From Eutreptiella sp. 'Long Island Sound 2002' (lineage: Eukaryota; Euglenozoa; Euglenophyceae; Eutreptiales; Eutreptiaceae): DNA of 64,000 bases. The stretch covers positions 21,381,000 through 21,444,999 of the forward strand of contig OZ038384.1 of NCBI GenBank assembly GCA_964036045.1, read 5' to 3'. Both the position numbers and the translations under genes were made by a program. Positions 1 through 8,895 of the stretch are shown here, piece by piece; position 1 is the stretch's first letter; every line of letters starts with the position of its first letter. Under the pieces are notes generated by a model. The model was not told the origin of the DNA. It saw only the letters and a list, made by a program, of their open reading frames with translations, and did not search any database.

Positions 1-59
1 ATGGTGATGGATGGGCTGATGTAACTATCAAACCACCTGAATGTAGTACCACTATCACA

Positions 60-1015
60 TCCGGCACCCTTGAATTGGGGGGGGGGTCCTGGAGACCATT
101 GGCCCTATTTTCCCGCCTAATGGGCAAACAAAACGGCACACCGGAACCTAAATTCGATGCCCAAGTGATTTCTGGGCACAGATATGCAAGTTTGTGCTGC
201 CCCAGCGTCTCGTTGTCGAGGGAAGATGTTGCCAGTGAAATCAGCACCCTCGAATTATGGGGGGTACGCATCTGAATTGCCCAAAGTAAGTAAAAATTGC
301 AAAAATCTCATTTTTGGTACCAATTTTTCGTTAGCGCTCTGGAAATCTGAAATCTGTCAATCTGTACATGTTCTGCGGGCTTTAGGATCTTGTAGGCGTC
401 GATTGACAAGAAACAGATGATACCAATGCGTCGGGCACCCTGAAAATAGGGGGGGTAGTATCTCTTTGGGCCCGGCGGGGTCCGTCATGCTAAAAACCCC
501 ATTTTCAGCCCCCTTTAGGGGGTGGGGGGAGCTGCAGAAACCAGAATGGCAAATTTCTGCACCCCCAGCGCAAATTCAGGTGAAACAGACCTCACCATTG
601 CGTTTAGCACCCTCAAATTAGGGTAAGGGGGGGTGCTTCAGGTCCATTCTGGACAATTAGCCCAAAAAGGCTATTTTTGGCTCCAAAAATTGTGTAAACA
701 TGACAATATGTCACAAACTTCGCAATCTGGATGCCTGGTGCAGTCAACAGTGTGCTGCAAGATGGCTCTCAACGGGCAGTGCCATTGCATTTGGCAACCG
801 AAAAAATGGGGGGTTACACACTTTAACCGCCCACATCGGACCCAAAATGCAAAATCACCATTTTTGGCATCAAAATTTGGTGTTCGCTCTGATGAAGTGA
901 AAAACTGTCAATCTGCAGCTAATCTGTACCTCACAGTGCCGCTTAGGTGTCAATGGGTGGGAAGAGAGTGTCACGGTTGCACTCGGCATCCCTAAAAAAG
1001 GGGGCTGTGTACCCT
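60..1015. repeat. Degenerate tandem repeat, unit about 180-190 bp
   Basis: The phrase GCACCCTNAAATTAGGGGGG or a close variant recurs near 63, 242, 433, 604, 795 and 985, a spacing of 171-191 bases. Between these anchors the units share further pieces, such as a CCATTTTTGG block and GTCAATCTG, and each unit ends in something like CCATTGC-TT-GCA. The copies are strongly diverged, so this is an old satellite-like array rather than a gene. Short open frames here are incidental. The array may start before the window. Confidence 0.7.
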
Positions 1016-1596
1016 ATATCACGCGCCCGGGTCCCGGAGGTGAAAAAACATACCTCCACCCCGGAGGGGGGGGGGGGGGGGCTGTCAGAATTCTGGCTGA
1101 CAGCTGGCTGATTTCCTGATGTCGACCAGGAATTGCGCCAAAAATTGAGAACGGTTCGAAAAAGCTTTTTCTCAAACTTCTAAGTGTACTACAGGACCCT
1201 ATTGAGGTGTGCAAAAAAAACCTCTGGCTCACTGTAACCGCCTGTGGGCCCCTGTGACCATCACAAGGTGACCCTGTCGGGCTGTAAAAGTTCTGCAGCC
1301 TGAATTATGGATTGTGAGGGGGGGGGGTCAGATTTCTAAGCCATGCATGGCTGAAATTGCAAAGGATTAAAGTGCAGCGGCTTGGATGTAAGAGGTCTGA
1401 ACCACTCATCACCCTGGACAGATTGTTTACCGTGCGCGCCCGCGTTCTCGGCGTGGTAAACGTAGTCGGTGCACGCACCACAATCTGAACGTATGTACAC
1501 CCATGTCAAGCAGGGGAGGGAAGACACATGGTTTACCATTCAATGGTCTCTTAGAAAAGGGAAAGGAAGGGAAGGCGGTGGTTGATTTGGATGGCG
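1016..1596. other. Non-coding stretch with G runs
   Basis: I see no gene here. The stretch holds a run of 16 G at 1066-1081, beside a short inverted pair (CCGGAGGTG / CACCTCCACC), and another G run near 1318-1327. G runs of this length are also present in the array to the left. Confidence 0.6.
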
Positions 1597-2060
1597 TTGA
1601 GTATGCTGGTGTCCTTGGATATCCGATGCAGTCCGTCAGGGCCCTCAATCCTTGCGGAGGGGCCGGGTCTCGTGCTGCAGCCCATGGCTAAGACCTCCGA
1701 CTCGAGTGCACGAGCTGGTCTAGGTCTGGGCGATGCCGGTGGATACCTCATGCCATGCAACCCGTGATTAGTGAGGGAAGAGTGGAAGGGAAGGGAAATT
1801 CTGTGATTTTGAAGCCTTGTTAACCTTGTTGACTTGCTGACCATGCTGTTGAGTATGCTTGTTGTCCTTTGATCCCGTGGCGCGTTGTCAGGGCCCCCGA
1901 TCCCGTAGGAGTGGCCTAGACGGTGCCCGTACCCCACCGCTAGGACCTCCGACTCACTTGGCGAGGTGGTCTGGGTGGCGGCGTGCGTTGCATACCTCAT
2001 CTCCACAGTGCTGGCTGGAGGGAGAGCCGAGACGTCATGACTTTGCTTGTATTCACCTAA
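1597..2060. repeat. Diverged direct duplication, about 255 bp apart
   Basis: Two copies start at about 1597 and 1852 (GTTGAGTATGCT, then GGTGTCC/TGTCCTT). Both run through a shared GTCAGGGCCC, a central CTAAGACCTCCGACTC-type block, a GGTCTGGG block and a final GCATACCTCAT-type block. They are diverged and have no long shared frame. They lie just beyond the 3' side of element A and may be part of it or of an older repeat. Confidence 0.6.
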
Positions 2061-2259
2061 GAAGATACAAAACAACAAAGAAACCACAACACAATGGCAA
2101 TCGGAGAGGGGAAGAGGGAGGGAAGGCGCAAGCATGTCTGCAGGACCCAAAATCCTGAAGAGCGGGGGGGTGGAACTGTGAACTTAGAAACCCGCTTTTC
2201 TAAATACCCTACCCTAGAGGAGGTGTTCTTGCCTACATACCCTACATATCCCATACACC

Positions 2260-3033
2260 CTACATACCGTCACGGTTGCACTTTTTGCGCCATTTCCACT
2301 TTTGGGTCGTGGTCCTCTTCAAGCTATGGTTGGGCGCCAAAGACCACCACTTCGCGTCATCACCCGGGTACCAGTTGTAGATACATTGGACCACAAAGAA
2401 CGGGCATGACCCGAAAATTGGCGACCGTGTCGTGGTCCTCACACTCTCCTGCATTTCAATTTGGAATGGCGTATAGCCTACTACTTCCCGCTTGTGAAAC
2501 GAGAATATGTGGCCCATGTGCCACGCGTGTCTAGGCCCAGGACAATCCCTCGACTCCTTTAACACGTTTGTGGCCAAGCGGAACTCATATTCCAGGTGAG
2601 GAGATTGGAGATGTAGCCGGGGAGGAACATATACCACGGAGCCATCATCAAGACTCACTCCTGCAATACCACCAGTAAGATCGAGACGAAACTCATGTGG
2701 TGTATTCACTGGATGATCTCCACCAAGCCACACCCGCGTCGGCAAGTACCCACGATAGGTAATGCTGCCGCGGCAGGACTTGTGGTCCAGGAGCCGCCAA
2801 ACTGCGTGCCAAATGGTTGGCGTAAAGAACAGCATCCACCCTTTAGGTACCGGCAACTGCCAATACGGGGGATACTGTCCGAACCACAGTTCAGCATCCT
2901 CCCACAGCGAGTATAACATCACCATGGGCTGGGCTCCGATTCGGTGAATTTCAGCCTGTACCCGTGGATCCGTGCATGCCAGTAATGCCATGGCATCCTG
3001 GTGGGAGCCAATCATTTTGGACTGGACATGCAT
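2260..3033 (-). CDS. Unrecognised ORF at the 3' end of element A (257 aa)
   Basis: An open frame of 257 codons starts with ATG and lies downstream of the integrase-chromodomain frame, the place where envelope or accessory genes sit in some LTR elements. The protein is rich in Trp, Tyr and Pro, has a basic Lys/Arg/Thr C-terminus, and shows neither a signal peptide nor a clear membrane segment. I recognise no domain. It is uninterrupted although the neighbouring pol frames are broken. It could be an accessory protein of the element, a captured host fragment, or a chance frame. A hairpin array separates it from the chromodomain. Confidence 0.4.
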   Translation of the reverse strand: MHVQSKMIGSHQDAMALLACTDPRVQAEIHRIGAQPMVMLYSLWEDAELWFGQYPPYWQLPVPKGWMLFFTPTIWHAVWRLLDHKSCRGSITYRGYLPTRVWLGGDHPVNTPHEFRLDLTGGIAGVSLDDGSVVYVPPRLHLQSPHLEYEFRLATNVLKESRDCPGPRHAWHMGHIFSFHKREVVGYTPFQIEMQESVRTTTRSPIFGSCPFFVVQCIYNWYPGDDAKWWSLAPNHSLKRTTTQKWKWRKKCNRDGM

Positions 3034-3087
3034 TGCTACAAAGACCTAGTCACACAACAACGGGGGGTAGGGAATGGCTGAGAGGCC

Positions 3088-3434
3088 CGAGGACCCACAA
3101 TCCCACAAGAGGGGTCTAGGGGAAGGAGTTGTGCATGGGACAAGACCACGTACTTTTTGAGAGGGTCTAGTCCTAAAATTTCTTCAATCCTCGAAGCCAA
3201 AGCCATTACCGCAAGGTTAGGTACACCCCAGGGCCTCAGACCAAATACGTTGAGGGTCTAGGAGTAGAACTAATCACTTACTATGTTGCAAGACTACAAA
3301 CAGAGTCTTCCGAGGGTCTAGAGGCACTAAGTAATTGCAAGTTGCGTCAAGGCCACACACATAATTTTTGTGTGGGCCTAGCCGCATCCTATCCAAGTCA
3401 AGACCACACACAGACTTTCGTCTGAGGGTCTAGG
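3088..3434. repeat. Array of six short hairpins ending in GGGTCTAG
   Basis: Six units lie at 3088-3120, 3143-3170, 3237-3262, 3290-3321, 3349-3381 and 3401-3434. Each begins with AGACC or a variant and ends with GAGGGTCTAG or a variant, so each can fold (AGACC pairs with GGGTCT). In the unit at 3349 both arms changed together (GGCC...GGGCC). The array lies between the chromodomain end and the unknown ORF of element A. Two similar hairpins occur at 19941-19974 and 20011-20038. Confidence 0.6.
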
Positions 3435-3445
3435 TGCATTCTTCT

Positions 3446-5503
3446 TCAGTCTCTTTCCCATATTGCAGCCATGCGTCTTTGGGGATGGCTACTGTGCGTC
3501 AATCTCATGACGGCTCGCTTACCTTTACCAGAGTATTCCAAGGTCGGACTCTTGTGGGACTCCTGTGCCATTTTGCACAAGGTTCTCCACTCTCTGTCCT
3601 CCTGGAGCAGAATTTGGTCCCTTCCAGATCTAGTAACACTACCAATCACCTCAACCTCCAGCAAATGCTCTATCGGATTTGACTTGGGTGTGTATATCAT
3701 GCGGACGTCTTTAATGTCAGCATCAATGCGATGTTTGGCATTGTATGCCAGCCAGTCCTCATTGATGTCATGCATGAAAGAACTGGCAGGCTGCCATTCA
3801 GGGTCCGGATAGCCTTCCTCTTTCACAAGCCACTTCTTTTCTGCCCGCGAGGTAGCCCGCTTCGGCTTGTGATCCAAAACCTTTTCCACCACATACTTGT
3901 CTGTCTCAACCAAGAATTCCTGGTGGGTGTAGTAGTGCAAGAGGGGTTGCATGCTCTCGGTCCCCTGGTTCAGTATGTGAGGTATGTACAATTTCAACCT
4001 GATGGTGTCGAGGTTGATTTCACCCTTGTCGGTCGCAACCTTGTATTGGTTCTTTCCAATACGGGCTAGTATTTCGCCTGGGCTCGTCCAAACTCAGTGC
4101 AACATGGAGTTTGTGTCTTTAGTCTGTCCCTTATACCATACCTTGTCACCAGGTTCGTAAACATGTGTAGGATTCTTTTTCAAAAATTGCTTGGCCAGCT
4201 TATCATGCTGAGCCTGGAGTTTTTCTTGCACAAGCGTTCGGTCTGCGATAAATTGTTTGAAAAGTTCAACAGCATCCACTGACCCATGTTCGGCGATGAC
4301 AGGGGGGCAGTTGCCAAACCCTATGCGGTTCCTCCCAAACATCAGGTAATGTGGGGAGTAGCCCGACACAACTCCTGGTATGTCATTACTCGTCCAAACT
4401 GCCAAAGGCAGCAATTGAACCCAATTCTTTTTCTTCGTCTGCATTAAAAATTTGCGCAGAGCAGCAATAATTGTCTGAACTGCTCTTTCAGCCCTACCGT
4501 TTGACCCAGGACTGTAGATCGGGCTGTTTTTTACATCCATGCCTGACTGACTGAAAAACTTAGCATTGATCCAGTGATCATGGTCGGTAAAAATGGTTTG
4601 GGGTGATCCTGCAAACTGGACTACCCTTTCTAGGAAAATTTCAGCCAAATCTTCGGAAGTCAGAGTTTTTTGGCATGGAACTGCAATGACATACCCCGTT
4701 AACCTGCGGACTACAATTAGCACATAGTCATACTCTGTATTCCTGTGTGTACACGGGTCTGACGTGAGGTCACAGAAATCTATACACACACTAACAAAAG
4801 GGTACTCTGGAATGGGGTATGGTTGGTTGCATTCCGGTTGTCCGCCTTGCCTGTGATTAGTGGCTTGGCATGCTGGACATCCCTCCACCACAGCTGATAC
4901 AACGTGGCTCCACTGTCTCTTGAGAACAGTGAACTTGTACCGTCTATCCACCATTTCCACTGTTATGTCTACACCAGGGTGTGCAAAGGCATGAGTGGCC
5001 TTACAAACCTTAGCCATGAGACTCAGAGGCACACAAATGTTGCCCTGAACTCTAAATTTACCCTCATGCAACACATACTCAATTCCCTTGATATCAAGCA
5101 CCGATTCCTTGACCAGGCGGTCCGAATAGGGACCAAAAAAACAATCTGCCTGGTAGTGTTCCGTCCAGTCTGCCGTCAGAACTGCGCAGTCTGGAGGGAC
5201 TTTGACTTCGTTGATATCGTTCACACTGCATGCATACTGGAATGCCCCTGGCGTATGCCATGTCATCCTATCGAATGCATCATACGGTTCTGTGAGATCA
5301 ACTTTACTTACCGATCTTATCACTGAGGTTGTTATCGGGTGTGAGTTTTGCATTCGACCTGGTGAGGTCAGTGTGTCTAGAAACCGCTCCTCCATGGAGT
5401 CCACAAGTGTCCCTGAGGGCGTGACTGCTGAAAATTTCTGTGCCTGTCTGATCTGCTGGAGATTTGCCTCCACTGTTGTTGCATCCCACCCATTGACGGG
5501 CAT
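3446..5503 (-). pseudogene. Element A integrase with C-terminal chromodomain, one in-frame stop
   Basis: The frame opens with the tail of the RNase H-integrase linker. It then shows the His/Cys zinc-binding region (HAFAHPG ... CPACQ) and the DDE core: Asp in CIDF, Asp in IFTDHDHW and Glu in SNGRAERA, so all three catalytic residues are kept. After the core comes a GDKVWY-type strand. A TGA at 4094-4096 interrupts, and the same frame goes on through a second strand region to a chromodomain at about 3900-3770 (VEKVLDHK ... VKEEGYPDPEWQPASSF). Such chromodomains direct integration to particular chromatin in chromoviruses. The upstream RT-RNase H frame overlaps but is shifted near 5500. Integrase identity is very secure; the copy is inactive. 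Confidence 0.88.
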
Positions 5504-6509
5504 TTATGGCTGTAAAAGCCTCTGGGTAGGTGTTTTTCAGCTCATCACGGATGCGATCCCGCTCTTTTTTTTGGTCTTCTTCCCACCCCACGAGATCTTG
5601 ATCACTCCCATGACAATTGGTGTCTTGAGCCGTTCCTGCTCGATAAGCCCATCGTGAGAGTGCGTCTCCCACGTGATTTTCTGGACCAGGAGTATATTCA
5701 ATCATGAGATTGAATCTACTGAGGAACTCATGCCAGAGATCTTGTCTCCCTAACGGGCCCAAAATGGTGCATAAATCCTCCTTGTACCATTTCACAATGG
5801 CAGAGTGGTCCGTTTGCACCGTGACCTCTTGGCCACCTATCCAACTCTGAAATTTGAGTAAACAGGATACGATGGCGTATGTTTCCTTCTCGCGGGGTGC
5901 CCAGCCGTATTGACCAGTATGTTTGGTTCGAGTGAAACCATCCTTGGTGGTTCCCGCTCGTTCCCCTTGAAGTTTCGTGCCATAAAGAGCTACTGGTCGA
6001 TACGTACCATCCGGTTGAAGTTCCCCAAGTGCACCTCCCACCGCAAAGTCGCTGGCATCACACCGTATGAGCCATTTGCCATCACGTTGTGGTACACACA
6101 AACCTTTACTCTCGTCATTGACCATATCAATTAAACTCTGTTTGAGTTTTTCAAATCCGTCGATCATTTCCTTGGTCCACTCAATTTTCATTTCTTTGGC
6201 AGGCAGTTTGAGGCGCTTTCTTTTCTTAGGCAACCCTGTGGCATCCAGTTTGACAGTACCATCTGTGGGGTTCGCCTCATACTTGTACTTGCCCTGAAGG
6301 GATTCCATGAGGGGGCGAGCGCGTTTTGCAAAATCCTTTATGTAAATTTGATACCATCCTTGCCCCAAAAAACCTTTCATCCCTTTGGGGGTGGTGATGG
6401 TACGGTGCTCCCATTCCTTGATGGACTCCACCTTGGATGGATCGGAAATCGTTTGCCATCTTTCAAAATATGTCCAACATATTTGACAGTCGGCCGGAAA
6501 AAGTGGCAT
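5304..6509 (-). pseudogene. Element A RT thumb/connection and RNase H
   Basis: The first part (residues about 15-70) is the end of RT, with a DPSKVESIKEW region and GFLGQGWYQIYIKDFAKRARPL. The RNase H domain follows from about residue 148. RCDASDFAVGGALGE holds the first catalytic Asp, PREKETYAIV the Glu, VQTDHSAIVKW the second Asp and HVGDALSRWAY the last Asp, so the catalytic set looks complete. RNase H removes the RNA strand during reverse transcription. Frame shifts join it to the RT palm upstream (near 6460) and to the integrase downstream (near 5500), so the polyprotein is broken. Confidence 0.88.
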
Positions 6510-6955
6510 TTTCCCGGCTTGACCGTTAGCTCTGCCTCCTCTAAGGCTTCAAAGAGGGTCCACATATCCCGAAAATGTTTCTCATAATATTCATGAATGA
6601 ACTAACGGCTCTGTTTTTCGTGCATGGACTTGGCTCCCTTCTGACGTTCCCTGCCAGTTGCAGCAAGGATGTCGTCAATGTACGGGCGTGCTGCAGGGCA
6701 ATGTCGCACGACATGCTGTACCGTTTCCTGGTATGCTGCTGGACCTACTTTCACTCCCATTGGCAGGACGTTCCATTCAAACACTCGAAATGGCGTGCAG
6801 AAGGCAGTAAAGTGATTACTGTCTTCTTCCAGATGCATTTGGTGGAATCCGTCCTCCAAATCCAAAAGGGTGAAACTGAAATTACCATGCTGGTTAGCCA
6901 GCTGGTCCTCAATCAAAGGGAGCGGGAAGTGTTTCCCTTCAAGCTCTCAACCACT
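6377..6955 (-). pseudogene. Element A RT palm and start of thumb, split by frameshift
   Basis: Reading on the minus strand from about 6955 gives PLPLIEDQL, then the LLDLEDGFHQMHL motif with the first catalytic Asp, a TAFCTPF-like strand, the LPMGVKVGPAAYQ helix and PYIDDILAATG, the YxDD active site. A second frame (6565-6377) carries the following region, KPGKCHFF and KYVGHILKDGKRF, before another shift to the RNase H frame. The finger region that should precede PLPLIEDQL is absent on this strand: it lies inverted at about 6975-7142. A stop stands just before the palm segment. Confidence 0.85.
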
Positions 6956-6974
6956 CCCCGAGAGACCAGTCTGG

Positions 6975-7142
6975 TAGACTTTGGTTCAGTAGAAACGTCC
7001 GGCTGAGAAGCTTAAGGATTTTCAGGAAAAATGTTTCTCAGGGAATGTACAGGCATTCCCAATGGATTCCTCGGGCACTTTTAGTACCCAAGCCGGGGAA
7101 CAACAAGTGGCGGTTAGTCATAAACTACCGTTGGCTTAATTC
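6975..7142 (+). pseudogene. Inverted RT finger segment of element A
   Basis: The surrounding element is on the minus strand, but here the plus strand encodes the N-terminal RT region: a PAEKLKDFQEK stretch, then (after a frame change) a block ending ALLVPKPGNNKWRLVINYRW and LNSQT. The order WRLV-NYR-LN is the classic RT finger motif that directly precedes the PLPLIEDQL start of the palm. That palm begins at about 6955 on the opposite strand, so this piece of about 190 bp has been flipped in place. The RT of this copy cannot be made in one piece. Confidence 0.75.
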
Positions 7143-7808
7143 CCAGACCTGCCTGAATTTGTAATTGCAGTGCTGCTTTTTGCAGTTGCTGGACCTGTAG
7201 GTGAATAGTGTGGTCCTTGACCACCTCAGTGGTTCGTACCTGTGGACATGCTGCCTCCTCTGAATCTTCCGGTACCTGGCAGCGCTGCATTTTGCTGACA
7301 GCCGTACACCTGTAGCAAAAATCGTCACCCGCACAACAGCAATGTTTTTGTACTCTTACCTCATGTGCCATCCTCAGATTTGAGTCCAACAGGGACGAAA
7401 TACAAGAAAACTCTTGCTGTACCTCGTGTGTATTGACCGCACTCTCTTGTGTGCAGCAGTCCTGCAAACAGGGACAATATTTCCTAGATGCTGTGTTCCT
7501 GTGAACGTATGTGGACCCACGCATCTTTTCCTGAAATCCCTATTTCTTACTGGACTTGCCATGACGACAAGAGTGCTGGTCTGAGTCGGATCCTGATGAC
7601 TCTTCGGACCCCATGTACCTTCGTCCTCGGACGTAGGCACAGACTCACTCCGGCGTTTACGGACCATCCTGAGAAGGCGCCAATGACGCCGATGGAGTCC
7701 CCGTCCGGATTCCTGTCCAGAATCTGTATCTGAACTTGAATTCGGCAGTAACTCCTCAAATCCCGGCATGGGGATGTCCGGCTCTTTGGGCCTGTGGCTT
7801 GCATCCAC
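7114..7808 (-). pseudogene. Element A linker between Dam-like domain and RT
   Basis: Two shifted minus frames (7808-7374 and 7524-7114) cover this stretch. The first is acidic and basic in patches (SSSDTDSGQESG, MVRKRRSES). The second has a Cys-rich cluster (HCCCAGDDFCYRC) and a Gln-rich helix (LQVQQLQKAALQLQIQ). I recognise no domain. Its place between the Dam-like domain and RT matches the acidic linkers of elements C, D and E. The stretch may be spacer sequence with a possible metal-binding patch. Confidence 0.4.
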
Positions 7809-7836
7809 TAACGGTGTGGATGCAGGGGGGCTACTG

Positions 7837-7857
7837 TCTGTGTGTGTGTGTGTGTCT
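7837..7857. repeat. (TG)n microsatellite
   Basis: About nine TG units sit between the Dam-like domain and the linker of element A. Confidence 0.85.
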
Positions 7858-7878
7858 GACGGCTATTGTCTGTAAGCG

Positions 7879-8895
7879 TCAAAAAGACAAATGCGGTAAG
7901 GCCGGTCGGTGGTGACGATTGTGCCTTTTTTGTTGACAAGAGGGGGGGGACCCTACGGGTATGTCTACCCAGTCTATGACACATTCACCCATAGATAAAA
8001 ACCATGGGTCTTTCTTACTTACAGGCACAACCGCTATACCTTTGGCCCCGTCTGCAAAGACTTTGGTAATCCAGCGATCCCATTCCTTGATTGTGGGGTG
8101 AAGCCAAACTGGTTTCACTCCCCTATTCGAGTAAAAGGCTTTTGAGCTTCCCCCAAAATGGTGATGGAATCGTGCAAGTTTACCAAAACCGAAAACATAT
8201 GTGGTTATCTTAAAATGTTGGTTGACTGGATCGATGGCTGCAGTCCACTCTGCCACCCGGTCTACTATTGATTGGCAAACCGCCAAACGGTTAGTCTGGG
8301 TACCCTGGTATTGCTTCCGCAGTGCTGTGGGTTTTATATGGCGGTTCCGGTCCTCTGGAGCTCCGCACTGCACCCTGTGAGCAACCCGTCTGGGTTGTGT
8401 TGAATCCTGCTCAGGCTGGGTTGATGTTACCCTGGCCTCTTGAAATTGCGGAGTATCTGCCCAGAGATCAACGTCCTGCAAATTTGCAACCGAGCAGGAA
8501 ATAAAGTTAAGAGCCGTCGGGGTTGGGTTTGGCAATCTGGCATATCCCCAGTTGCCCTGAAACTCGTCAGGTGCCCACTGGTCCTCCAGTGGATCCTGTG
8601 TCGAGCCAGGCGGCTCCACAGTGGTAGAATGTCTATCCTTCGGGGATTGTTGAATCCCAGACGGCTGCGGTTGATCGCAATGTGCCTGGACCGACTCCTG
8701 TCCCAATATTGGGGAGGTCGGCGCCTCCACTGGGCGATTTGTAGGGTGGGCCCGAAGGCCTAAGGACTGTGAATGGGATAAAAACCTCCCCACAGCAGCC
8801 AATTTCAATACCAAAGCAGTGCACATCTCCGCAACGGGATTTGGAAGCATACCCGAGATAGTCTGCCATCTTGGTTTGCAAACTCTCATTTTCAT
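7879..8895 (-). pseudogene. Element A Dam-methyltransferase-like domain
   Basis: The first 200 residues are Pro/Gln-rich linker. The C-terminal third holds a domain shared with elements C, D and E: AIDPVNQHF, a region with His-rich RFHHHFGGSS, then KPVWLHPTIKEWDRWITKVF followed by DGAKGIAVVPVSKKDPWF. This resembles the phage-type Dam (N6-adenine methyltransferase) fold, with an Asp at the start, an NPPx tetrapeptide, and a KAxxVVPxxxxxxWF strand. The tetrapeptide reads LHPT, so catalysis by the usual mechanism is doubtful. The frame is shifted relative to the dUTPase frame, with which it overlaps. The family call is inference from motif order. Confidence 0.5.

Noticed and set aside
633-995. 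Open frame of 120 codons on the plus strand
   Set aside because: It lies in the degenerate tandem repeat, has no domain, and its composition follows the repeat.
1551-2150. Open frame of 199 codons on the minus strand
   Set aside because: It spans the diverged duplication, and the residues mirror the repeat rather than a protein family.
3088-3434. CRISPR array
   Set aside because: Units are hairpins with variable length and spacing, repeats are not uniform, and the context is a eukaryotic retroelement.
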